Shown here: piece after piece, positions 38,089 to 46,055 of the stretch | Layout of the letters: each line of letters opens with the position of its first letter | Numbering within the stretch: the first letter of the stretch is position 1 | From: a virus | Length of the DNA stretch: 53,826 nucleotides | Direction: 5' to 3' (one strand) | IMG/VR virus record: IMGVR_UViG_3300044801_000056 | Location: 1 to 53,826 of that record | Notes under the pieces: generated by a model | What the model saw: the letters and a program-made list of their open reading frames with translations, nothing else | What the model was told of the DNA's origin: nothing | Databases searched by the model: none | Position numbers and translations under genes: made by a program

Positions 38089-38816
38089 TGGCCGAATATT
38101 TGGACCCTGAAATCGCGAATGAAGGTGTTTCGGCGGAGACCTCTTGGGCGCCATCTGTCGCAGAAGCGCAGATACCTTCCTATAAGGGCATTAAGTCGAT
38201 CCTGAAATACTTCCCGCAGTTTTCGGGGCGCCCCTATCAGCATCAGACTTATCCGTGCTGGTTCTATCATCCCACGGAAGAGCCTAGGCTAGTCCAAAAC
38301 ATCATGACGGGTGAAGACCCGCCGCGCGTGATCAAGCGGGCCTCTGAACTCGCTAAAGAGCTGGGATGTGTCTATCGCGAATCGACGATGGAAGAAAAGG
38401 CCCAAGGCTTTCCTGCTAATCGTTGGGTTTATTCGAGCGAATGGCGCGCGACACCATACCATACCAAATTCAACCCGTTGAAGCCCGATACCGGAAAGCA
38501 TGTAGTTTCTGGTAAGGAACCATCCATGTCGCAATCGGATTTGATCGCGACGACAGTGGCGGCGATCTTGGCAAAGATGGGAAATGGGACGCCGGAAACG
38601 GTCCCGGAGCATGCCTCCGATAAGATCGAATTCGAGGCGTTCAAGGCTTGGAAGAAAAGTCTCGCGGCGCCAGAGGAAGAAGCTTCCAATGCGCTTTCAC
38701 CTTCCGAGGAAGATGTCCGATCTGCGTTCGAAGCGGAAGCCATTAGCCGGAACATCAAAATCGATCGGCGATGGTCCTTGGATCGGCTGAAGGCTGAAAT
38801 CGAGAAGGCTGCTTAA
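38088..38816 (+). CDS. Head-module protein with SAP/HeH-like C terminus
   Basis: A 242-residue protein beginning at the shared base with the stop upstream. The first 150 residues contain FPQFSGRPYQHQTYPCWFYHPTEEPRLVQNIM, and the last 30 (FEAEAISRNIKIDRRWSLDRLKAEI) have the two-helix pattern of a SAP/HeH DNA-binding motif. It is found at this place in similar podoviruses. Minor capsid or DNA-packaging associated is an inference. Confidence 0.55.
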   Translation: MAEYLDPEIANEGVSAETSWAPSVAEAQIPSYKGIKSILKYFPQFSGRPYQHQTYPCWFYHPTEEPRLVQNIMTGEDPPRVIKRASELAKELGCVYRESTMEEKAQGFPANRWVYSSEWRATPYHTKFNPLKPDTGKHVVSGKEPSMSQSDLIATTVAAILAKMGNGTPETVPEHASDKIEFEAFKAWKKSLAAPEEEASNALSPSEEDVRSAFEAEAISRNIKIDRRWSLDRLKAEIEKAA

Positions 38817-38818
38817 TC

Positions 38819-39589
38819 ATGCCGAATGAAGCCATCCTTCCTATTCCAACGGCAGAAGAACTTTGTGCTGTTGCGTTGCGGAAAGCTGGCATCGTCGGCA
38901 TCGATGAAGCGATTGAAGAGCCCGTTCTTAACGACGCATTCCTCGATCTCAATGACCTTCTTTCACAATGGCAGAGAAACCGTTATTTGGTTTGGCGTCT
39001 TTCAACTTATTCGTTTACTTCAACAGGTGCGCAGACCTATCTGGTTGGAATGAACCAAACGGTTAACATCAATCCACGGCCCGATCGTTTGGAGTCTGCG
39101 TTTCTTCGAATTACGAATGGGACCGCGAGCAATCTTCCGGTTGATCTTCCTCTCGACATCATTTCGAGCAAGGAAGACTATAACCGGATCGTGATCAAAA
39201 CGCTTGGAACGTTGCCATGGCGCATCTTTTATGATCCAGGTCAGGATGCTCCGGGCGATACGGGATGGCAGATCGGAACGCTCTATCCGTGGCCGGTGCC
39301 GCAAGCCTCGATCTATCAAATTTTCGTGACCTTCAAGGAAGTGCTGAACCGGTTTCAGACGCTTCAATCGAAAATCAATCTTCCTCCCGAATATATCGCG
39401 GCAATCAAATGGGGATTGACGGAAGTTCTAAGAGCATCCTATCAACTTCCGCCTGATATGAACATTTCGAAGTTTGCGCGGCGGTCGCTCAATTCAATCC
39501 GTCTTGCCAATGTTGCCGTACCGACGCTGACAATGCCAAATGCTGTCAGTACAAGACGCCGTGCATATGACTACCATTCAGACACTTAA
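38819..39589 (+). CDS. Head-completion protein, P22 gp4-like
   Basis: A 256-residue protein. PTAEELCAVALRKAGIVGID, NDAFLDLNDLLSQWQRNRYLVWRLSTYSFT and INLPPEYIAAIKWGLTEVLRASY are like the gp4 family, which plugs the portal after packaging and lets the tail attach. P22 gp4 has 166 residues, so this one carries extra beta sequence in the middle. Position after the coat and before the gp10-like gene fits. Confidence 0.6.
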   Translation: MPNEAILPIPTAEELCAVALRKAGIVGIDEAIEEPVLNDAFLDLNDLLSQWQRNRYLVWRLSTYSFTSTGAQTYLVGMNQTVNINPRPDRLESAFLRITNGTASNLPVDLPLDIISSKEDYNRIVIKTLGTLPWRIFYDPGQDAPGDTGWQIGTLYPWPVPQASIYQIFVTFKEVLNRFQTLQSKINLPPEYIAAIKWGLTEVLRASYQLPPDMNISKFARRSLNSIRLANVAVPTLTMPNAVSTRRRAYDYHSDT

Positions 39590-39607
39590 TCAAAAGGAAC
39601 CGCTAAA

Positions 39608-40003
39608 ATGCCAATTGGAACCACTCCGCTTGACGGCCCTTCTCTTGTTGATGGTGTATGGGTGAAGGCCGTAGCCGCCGGTGAAAACGAATCCTATGTA
39701 AGCGGAATCACGGCGGCGGGATCGACGCAAGCAGGCGCAAAACAGCTGCTTGCAGGAAATACGTTGATCGAAATCGATACGGCGGAGTCCGGGACAGGTG
39801 TTGCTCTTCCCGTGGCGATCCCCGGAATCGAAATTTCAATCTATAATGCGGGGGCAAATACCGTTACAGTATATCCCTCGATCGCAAACAATGGCGCTAC
39901 GGGCGCGCAAGACACCATCGGAGGAACAACGAGCGCGACGATCGCGGCGGCGGCTTCCGGGTATTTCTTCTGTGCCAAAGTGGGAAGCTGGGCTTCGAAA
40001 TAA
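39608..40003 (+). CDS. Small beta-rich structural protein
   Basis: A 131-residue protein with an AAGGA site upstream. It is Gly/Ala/Thr-rich; IEISIYNAGANTVTVYPSIANNGATGAQDTIGGT and the Phe-Cys near the end (SGYFFCAKVGSWAS) recall small head-decoration or tail proteins. It sits between two tail-completion genes. Function inferred. Confidence 0.55.
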   Translation: MPIGTTPLDGPSLVDGVWVKAVAAGENESYVSGITAAGSTQAGAKQLLAGNTLIEIDTAESGTGVALPVAIPGIEISIYNAGANTVTVYPSIANNGATGAQDTIGGTTSATIAAAASGYFFCAKVGSWASK

Positions 40004-40006
40004 GGC

Positions 40007-40207
40007 ATGATCAAGCCGACCTATTATGGCTGGTATGATCCCAAAGTCGATGAATTTCGATTGAGCCTATATCCTGCCGATGCGCCGATTAGACCATCTA
40101 TCGCGCTCGGCAGTATGGACGAAGTTCGCGACCTCGCCAAACGGCGGCGCGCTAAAATCCTCTGGCATCCGCCATTGCCCCGAAAGTTCCTAAGCCATGC
40201 GGAGTGA
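40007..40207 (+). CDS. Small hypothetical protein
   Basis: A 66-residue protein: KPTYYGWYDPKVDEFRLSLYPADAP then a basic helix (VRDLAKRRRAKILWHPPLPRK). It overlaps the gp10-like gene by 11 bases. Real by spacing; function unknown. Confidence 0.6.
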   Translation: MIKPTYYGWYDPKVDEFRLSLYPADAPIRPSIALGSMDEVRDLAKRRRAKILWHPPLPRKFLSHAE

Positions 40208-41729
40208 CACGCTTATTCCGCTCATTGGAGGCGCTTATCAGTCACGCGGATATATCGCGGACTATGAAATATGCGAGAACCTTTTCCCCGAAATTAATCC
40301 GCAGGAAACGGAATCGCCTTCTCCGGTCACGCATTATATGCGAGAGGGAAAGAGACTTCTATCTTCCCCCGCGACATTCGGACCCGGTAGAGGCATCTTC
40401 ACGATGTCAAACGGCGCCCTTTATGCGGTGGTAGGGGCAAATCTATATTACATCGACACGGCGTGGGAATATCAGCAGGTAGGCTATATTTCAAATCTGA
40501 CGACACCGGTTTCCATGTCTGATAATGGGGTTACCGCAGTCCTTGTCGATGGGACAAGTTATGGATATACTATTACGTTAGGATCGAATTTATTTGGTAT
40601 TCTCAATGATCCATCTGGGCTTTTCGTTGGATCAATCCGCGTCGATTATTCTGACACTTTCCTAGGGTTCGCAGCTCCTGGCACGAACAAATGGTATGTC
40701 AGTCTTTCCAATCAGGTTAATTTTAATGATCTTGTTCAGGCTAATAAGGATTCGACGCCAGATCCCATCATAACATTTGCTTTCAACATCCGTCAGGCAT
40801 GGCTGCTCGGAACGCAAAGCACGGAAATATGGTATCTCGCGGGATCGACGCCATTTCCTTATCAGGCATGGCCTAATATCCTGATTCCTTACGGATGTGT
40901 AGCGCCTTATAGCCTTGTTCAATCTGACGTTGATCTTTTCTGGCTTTCCCAAAACAAGCGTGGTGAAGCGATCGCTCTCAAGAGCAATGGGTTGTCAGTC
41001 ATCGCTTTTTCGACACGTGCCCTCGAATATGAATGGTCGAAATATCCGGTTGTCTCGGATGTCATTGGAGGAACATTTCAACAAGCTGGCCATACGTTCA
41101 TCATTTTTCATTTTCCATCCGCGAACAAAACATGGGGTTACGATCTCGCCACGAAACAATGGCATCGCCGGGTTTATACCGATGCCAATGGCGGCTCGCA
41201 TCGGGAAAATGTCTCATTTTATGCTTCGGTTGGTTCTCAAGGCGGTTATCCCAAAACCATCGTAGGGCAGGATTGGGCAACGGGCCAACTCTATGCGCTC
41301 GATCCTGAAGTCTATACCGATAATGGGATGCCAATCATATGCCGCAGGACATTTCCGCATGTTCTCAAGGACATGAAGGAAATCACGCATGTAAGCTTTG
41401 TCGCCGATTTTCAAACCGGCGAAATATCGGGATATGGGGAGAATAATCCTGTTCAAGGTTCGCCGTGGAGTTCCGCATTTAGTAGTGCTTTTGGACCATA
41501 TGCACAAGTTTCCGCCCCGGCGCTTTGTATGCGGTATAGCAATGATGGTGGCAATACATGGTCCAATTATAGGCAGAAAAATTTAGTCAGCTCCGGTCAT
41601 TACAGGTCCATGATGAGGTGGAGAGGGCTTGGCATGGCGCGCGATCGAGTTTATGATTTGACTTGGGCTTATCCCGGTCCGGCCGCGCTTCAAGGGGCAT
41701 ACCTCGACCCAATTGAGCATGGCGCATGA
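40197..41729 (+). CDS. Packaged-DNA stabilisation protein, P22 gp10-like
   Basis: A 510-residue protein (gp10 of P22 has 472). LIGGAYQSRGYIADYEICENLFPEIN, GRGIFTMSNGALYAVVGANLYYI, LFVGSIRVDYSDTFLGFAAPGT and the repeated Trp/Tyr-rich strands (LFWLSQNKRGEAIALKSN, ANKTWGYDLATKQWHRR) suggest the beta-propeller tail-hub protein that closes the head. It follows a gp4-like gene, as in P22. Twin neighbours by ATGA. Confidence 0.85.
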   Translation: MRSDTLIPLIGGAYQSRGYIADYEICENLFPEINPQETESPSPVTHYMREGKRLLSSPATFGPGRGIFTMSNGALYAVVGANLYYIDTAWEYQQVGYISNLTTPVSMSDNGVTAVLVDGTSYGYTITLGSNLFGILNDPSGLFVGSIRVDYSDTFLGFAAPGTNKWYVSLSNQVNFNDLVQANKDSTPDPIITFAFNIRQAWLLGTQSTEIWYLAGSTPFPYQAWPNILIPYGCVAPYSLVQSDVDLFWLSQNKRGEAIALKSNGLSVIAFSTRALEYEWSKYPVVSDVIGGTFQQAGHTFIIFHFPSANKTWGYDLATKQWHRRVYTDANGGSHRENVSFYASVGSQGGYPKTIVGQDWATGQLYALDPEVYTDNGMPIICRRTFPHVLKDMKEITHVSFVADFQTGEISGYGENNPVQGSPWSSAFSSAFGPYAQVSAPALCMRYSNDGGNTWSNYRQKNLVSSGHYRSMMRWRGLGMARDRVYDLTWAYPGPAALQGAYLDPIEHGA

Positions 41730-42523
41730 CCACGACTGGTTCGACAAATACGAATATCCCATCTGGTATTCCCATTGCGGGACCGGGGGGCGTCATTACG
41801 ATGCCTTGGTATCAATTTTTTGTGACTTTGTTCAACCGGACGGGAAACGCGATCGGATCAATTTCGACACAGCTTGATACGATTTCATCGGCAGTTGGTT
41901 CGATTCTCTATCGAGGAGTAACGGCATGGGACGGGCTTGCTCCCGGTTCTATAGGTCAGCTGCTTCAAATGGGAGCAACGGTTCCCGAATGGGCAACGTT
42001 TAATCCCGCTAATCTCGGATCGGCGGCGGCGAATACATTCCTTGCAGCCCCTTCGACGGGAGTGGGACTTTCCGCATTTCGGCTGATCACGACGCCAGAC
42101 CTCGACAATCTCGCCGGACAATATCCGGGCGAAATCACGGGAAGCCCGGCCGCTGCTGGAAATATCGGGGAAGTCATTTCGAAAAGCGTGGCTATTGCAT
42201 CAGCGGTAGCCTTGGTTTCGGGAGTGGCAAAAGATGTCACCTCTATCAGCCTCACACCAGGCGATTGGGACGTTTGGGGTAACATCGCGACGAATGCCGC
42301 CGTGACTTCCGCAAATGGATGGATCAACATTGCCAGCGCAACCGATCCGATTGCCCCTAATGGGGGGGCCTATGCAAGCTGGGGTTCCCCAGTCCAGATC
42401 ATGCCGGTTGGAATGATGCAGATCACGGTCACGACAACTAAAACGGTCTATTTGTCTATCAATGCGACGTTCACGGGTTCCGTAGGCGCCTATGGCTTCA
42501 TTGGCGCACGGCGAACACATTGA
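41726..42523 (+). CDS. Tail-needle/structural protein (gp26 position)
   Basis: A 265-residue protein. After a Pro/Gly-rich start (IPSGIPIAGPGGVITMPWYQF) it contains a helical stretch, then a beta domain with VSGVAKDVTSISLTPGDWDVWGNIA, a phrase frequent in phage tail proteins. P22 places its needle gp26 right here; sequence similarity to gp26 is not evident, so that is a positional suggestion only. ATGA overlap on the left side and TGATG on the right. Confidence 0.55.
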   Translation: MTTTGSTNTNIPSGIPIAGPGGVITMPWYQFFVTLFNRTGNAIGSISTQLDTISSAVGSILYRGVTAWDGLAPGSIGQLLQMGATVPEWATFNPANLGSAAANTFLAAPSTGVGLSAFRLITTPDLDNLAGQYPGEITGSPAAAGNIGEVISKSVAIASAVALVSGVAKDVTSISLTPGDWDVWGNIATNAAVTSANGWINIASATDPIAPNGGAYASWGSPVQIMPVGMMQITVTTTKTVYLSINATFTGSVGAYGFIGARRTH

Positions 42524-43599
42524 TGCATCCTTTTGTTGTTCTAGGGCTTCCCCGTAGCCGGACGGCATGGCTCGCGCGGTTTCTCACCTATGCGGATTGT
42601 ATTTGCGGGCATGAAGAAATTCGCCACATGCGATCCATGCAGGATGTCCGGTCCTGGTTAAGTCAGCCGGGAACGGGAACAGCCGAAACGATGCTATCTT
42701 CCTATTGGAGATTAATTCCTAAATTCGCTCCTGATGCGCGTATTGTGATTGTGAGGCGTTCCGTCGAAGAATGCATCACGAGTTTGATGGCTCTTGATTT
42801 GCGGGGTGCTGGGCAGTTTGATCGAGAACGTCTTATGCGGAAAATGATCCATCTCAATGCAAAACTTGATCAGATTGAGCGAAGACTTCCAAACGTCCTT
42901 TCTGTCAAATTCGATGATTTGCGGGAAGAGGCCGTTTGTGCACAAATTTTCGAATTTTGCCTTCCCTATAAGCATGATACGGAATGGTGGAAGCTTCTCA
43001 ATCCCATCAATATCCAATGTTCGATGATAGCTCTATTGCGATACGCCGGAGCATATCAGGATCAGCTTCAAAAGCTCAATGATCTCGCCAAATATGAGAT
43101 GTTGAAGGGTCTCGCATTAAAGCAGAATGAACCGCCGCATGGTATCGTCTTTGCGGAAGAGTCATTTGATGATTGGTATCGAGACGGTCAAAAGCTTATT
43201 TCTGATCATTTGGTCGAGGTTGGCGATGGGCCATTCGATCACGAGAAAAAAAACATTCCGTTACTTCGCGAATTGGGCCAGAAGGGCAATCTTCAAATCA
43301 TCACGGCTCGATCGAATGGCCGCATGTTCGGCTATCTCATGACGGTTTTGAGCCCATCCTTGGAATCCGAAACACGTCTATCCGCCGTTCATACAGCATT
43401 CTTTGCTTCGAAGGAATTTCCAGGTCTCGGTCTAAAGCTTCAACGGCATGCCTTACGGGAACTGAACGCCAAGGGGATCGGAGAAGTTTTCTTTCGTGCC
43501 GGGCCGCGTGGTTCGGGGCCGAAGGTTGATGTTCTCTATCGCCGGTTGGGAGCTGTCGAAGATGGTTCTCTTTATCGACTAATGTTGCAGGAGACTTAA
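42523..43599 (+). CDS. Two-domain protein: sulfotransferase-like plus GNAT acetyltransferase
   Basis: A 358-residue protein. The first 150 residues open with FVVLGLPRSRTAWLARFLT, the PAPS-binding loop of sulfotransferases, and later ARIVIVRRSVEECITSL, the 3'-phosphate site. The last 120 residues are a GNAT: IITARSNGRMFGYLMTV, then SAVHTAFFASKEFPGLGLKLQRHAL and KGIGEVFFRAG. The fusion could modify a virion or host-surface molecule by two routes. It is encoded inside the tail module, between the needle-position gene and an ejection protein. The start is the ATG after TTG 42520. Confidence 0.7.
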   Translation: MHPFVVLGLPRSRTAWLARFLTYADCICGHEEIRHMRSMQDVRSWLSQPGTGTAETMLSSYWRLIPKFAPDARIVIVRRSVEECITSLMALDLRGAGQFDRERLMRKMIHLNAKLDQIERRLPNVLSVKFDDLREEAVCAQIFEFCLPYKHDTEWWKLLNPINIQCSMIALLRYAGAYQDQLQKLNDLAKYEMLKGLALKQNEPPHGIVFAEESFDDWYRDGQKLISDHLVEVGDGPFDHEKKNIPLLRELGQKGNLQIITARSNGRMFGYLMTVLSPSLESETRLSAVHTAFFASKEFPGLGLKLQRHALRELNAKGIGEVFFRAGPRGSGPKVDVLYRRLGAVEDGSLYRLMLQET

Positions 43600-43600
43600 A

Positions 43601-44257
43601 ATGGGACTTGCCGCAGCGGTCGGAGCGGGAGCTGTCGCTTCTATCGGGGGATCTTTGCTCAGCGCAAATGCTTCGAATAATGCTCTAAATCAACAAAAAT
43701 ATATGTTTCAGCAAGGCCAACAAGCTCTGAATCCTTATATTCAAGCCGGACAAGGTTCTCTTTCAACATTGCAAAATCTGATTACGCCGGGAACGGCATC
43801 TCAGACACTTCAAAGTTTGCCGGGACTACAATTCCAACAGCAATTTGGCAATCTTGCCGCCACGAACCAACTTGCGGCAGAAGGTCTCGGTGGATCGGCA
43901 GGGCCGCTTGCAAAAACTCTTTCTGATTATAATCAAGGTTTAGCAAGCACTTATTATCAAAATGCTGTCGGCAATCTTCAAAATTTTGCTAACATGGGAA
44001 TGAATGCAGCTAGTTCTTTGGCTGGAAATGCCGTTAGTAGCGGACAAGGGCAAGCAAATTCCATTCAACAAGGTGGTAATGCCTTAGCCGGGGGTGTTTC
44101 AAATGCGGGAAATATGGCATCTAATTCATTGATGCTTAATAACCTGTTGAATAATAATAACAATAGCTCTATTTATGGTTCTACGACATCATCTTTGCCG
44201 GGAGACCCGACGACATCTCCCGCATACGGGAATGCTCTCAACTCATATTCTTGGTAG
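43601..44257 (+). CDS. Ejection-type virion protein
   Basis: A 218-residue protein, Gln/Asn/Ser/Ala-rich: AAAVGAGAVASIGGSLLSANASN, QQGQQALNPYIQAGQGSL, and FGNLAATNQLAAEGLGG are common in small ejected virion proteins of P22-like podoviruses. AGGAG precedes ATG. The C terminus is low-complexity (Asn run). It would enter the host cell ahead of the DNA. Confidence 0.65.
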   Translation: MGLAAAVGAGAVASIGGSLLSANASNNALNQQKYMFQQGQQALNPYIQAGQGSLSTLQNLITPGTASQTLQSLPGLQFQQQFGNLAATNQLAAEGLGGSAGPLAKTLSDYNQGLASTYYQNAVGNLQNFANMGMNAASSLAGNAVSSGQGQANSIQQGGNALAGGVSNAGNMASNSLMLNNLLNNNNNSSIYGSTTSSLPGDPTTSPAYGNALNSYSW

Positions 44258-44263
44258 GGTCCA

Positions 44264-44815
44264 ATGGCGAATGCGCTTTCTTCCATCGCCGGTCCACCTC
44301 CGGCGCCAAATCCTGATCCGGTCTCTTCAATAGGAAGTGGTCAAGTACCAAACGCTTTAGCAAGCGGAGCACCGCAAGGACAAGGCGCCTCCCCTCAGCA
44401 AATGCCGCCACCGCCTAGCCATCAGCAAACAGTCGCGGCATTGCGGCATTTCGGATCCATTGAGAAAGAACTTACGGCACTTCTTTCCGATCCCGATCTC
44501 GGGAAATCCGATCTTCAGTCCAAGATCATCGACGGTGCCACGAAACTTGTGGCGCAGGGAATTTTAACCCCGACTCAAGCCGTCACGCAATTGAAGGATG
44601 TCCCAGAGCGTCCTTATGATCAAAAGGTCTTCATTCAAAAAGCCTTCGTCCAAAATACCCAGGCCCAAACCTCTGTTTTGGCCCATCGCCAAATGGGGGT
44701 TGCTTCTGGTATGGTCCAAGATACGGATACCGATGACGGAAGCTCCAATGACCATCAAGGTCATATCGCGAGCCTAATGGCGAACTATAAGGGATCAAAC
44801 GGCAATGCCCGATAG
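44264..44815 (+). CDS. Pro/Gln-rich virion protein, possible ejection partner
   Basis: A 183-residue protein. The first 55 residues are Pro/Gly/Gln-rich and disordered; the rest is helical (LRHFGSIEKELTALLSDP, KIIDGATKLVAQGILTPTQAVTQL). It lies between two ejection-type genes and overlaps the next by 11 bases. Function inferred by position. Confidence 0.5.
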   Translation: MANALSSIAGPPPAPNPDPVSSIGSGQVPNALASGAPQGQGASPQQMPPPPSHQQTVAALRHFGSIEKELTALLSDPDLGKSDLQSKIIDGATKLVAQGILTPTQAVTQLKDVPERPYDQKVFIQKAFVQNTQAQTSVLAHRQMGVASGMVQDTDTDDGSSNDHQGHIASLMANYKGSNGNAR

Positions 44816-46055
44816 TCCGGTTCCTGTCACGCCAAATTTCCTTTCCGGGAACCCGATCGCGCTAGCCAGCCAGGTCATGAATTTGCAGCAAATGCAAGCT
44901 CAACGGGCCGTTGGAAATGCATTTCAGGGTGCTATAAGGCCGGATGGCTCATTTGATCCGAATGCCGCCGCTCTTGCCATCAAGAATGATCCGAGTGCCG
45001 CTTATGGAGCAGCCCAAGGCGTCCAATCGGTTCTTGAAGCGCGAGCCCGGAACATTTCCAATGCAACGAATCAACTCGGGCTTGGGCTTGCGAATAATGC
45101 TGGGGCAGCTACCATCCTTGCGCCGTATGCCTCTCTCGGACGTCCTTTGACGGATGATGAGCAATATTCGGTCAAAGCCAAACTCGCGGCAGCTGGTGTC
45201 GATCCGGCGACGGTGGCGGCGGCGGATGTCAATGGCGCGATCAAATCAGGAAATGCGGCTCGCCTTGCTCAAGTGCAAGGAATGGGACCAGGCGCGGCAG
45301 CAAGCGGCGTCGAAGTGGCGGGTCAGGAAGGGCAACCACTTCGCGTGCCCCTTGGCAGCGTAGTGGCAAATACGGGGGTTGCCCCGCTTTCTCGCGGTCT
45401 TTCCCCAATTCAAGCGGCGGACCAAGGTGAATATCTTGCGGATCAGACCAAATCCGCCGCGACGATGGCAAACGTACGGCCATTGCAGCAAGCTTTGCCT
45501 CTCGTTTCCCAACTCTCCAATTATAATTTTGGTCCTGGATCAGCGGATATCGATAAAGTCAAAGGTCTTCTCACGACGCTCGGTATTACGGGCGTTGATC
45601 CAACAGATCAAAAAGTGGTCCGCGAGGAAGTTAACAAAAAACTTCATGGCTATGCGTCCGGAGCTATCAGCGCGGGGCGATCTGATAATGCTTTGTCTCA
45701 GGCATTGACTTCAAACCCAAGCCTCGATTTGACTCAACCCGCAAATCTTAACCTGATCAAGAATCAGATCGCGATGGATAAGATGGATGCCGCCATCCCT
45801 GCGGCTGCGGGTAGCTGGAATGGGTATAAGAATTTCAAGACCGGCTACTATCCTGGCGTGGATCAGAGAGCCTTTGGTTTTGACAATGCAACCCCAAAAG
45901 AACGACAGGCCATAATTCAAAATCTTGGTCCTCCGAAACCAGATCAAAATGGCGTCCCGACGAATCAGGCGTATTTGAAATTTGCAAAATCGTATGATCT
46001 TGCAAAAAAAGCCGGTATGATTCAACCTTCCGCAGGTGTTCCAAATGGCCAATGA
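44805..46055 (+). CDS. Ejection protein (P22 gp20-like by position)
   Basis: A 416-residue helical, Ala/Asn/Gln-rich protein. MNLQQMQAQRAVGNAFQGAI, ARNISNATNQLGLGLAN and a C-terminal KTGYYPGVDQRAFGFDN, KFAKSYDLAKKAGMI are like the internal proteins of podoviruses. Three such genes in a row (43601, 44264, 44805) precede a larger one with a hydrolase domain, matching the P22 trio gp7, gp20, gp16 in layout. Confidence 0.6.
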   Translation: MPDSPVPVTPNFLSGNPIALASQVMNLQQMQAQRAVGNAFQGAIRPDGSFDPNAAALAIKNDPSAAYGAAQGVQSVLEARARNISNATNQLGLGLANNAGAATILAPYASLGRPLTDDEQYSVKAKLAAAGVDPATVAAADVNGAIKSGNAARLAQVQGMGPGAAASGVEVAGQEGQPLRVPLGSVVANTGVAPLSRGLSPIQAADQGEYLADQTKSAATMANVRPLQQALPLVSQLSNYNFGPGSADIDKVKGLLTTLGITGVDPTDQKVVREEVNKKLHGYASGAISAGRSDNALSQALTSNPSLDLTQPANLNLIKNQIAMDKMDAAIPAAAGSWNGYKNFKTGYYPGVDQRAFGFDNATPKERQAIIQNLGPPKPDQNGVPTNQAYLKFAKSYDLAKKAGMIQPSAGVPNGQ

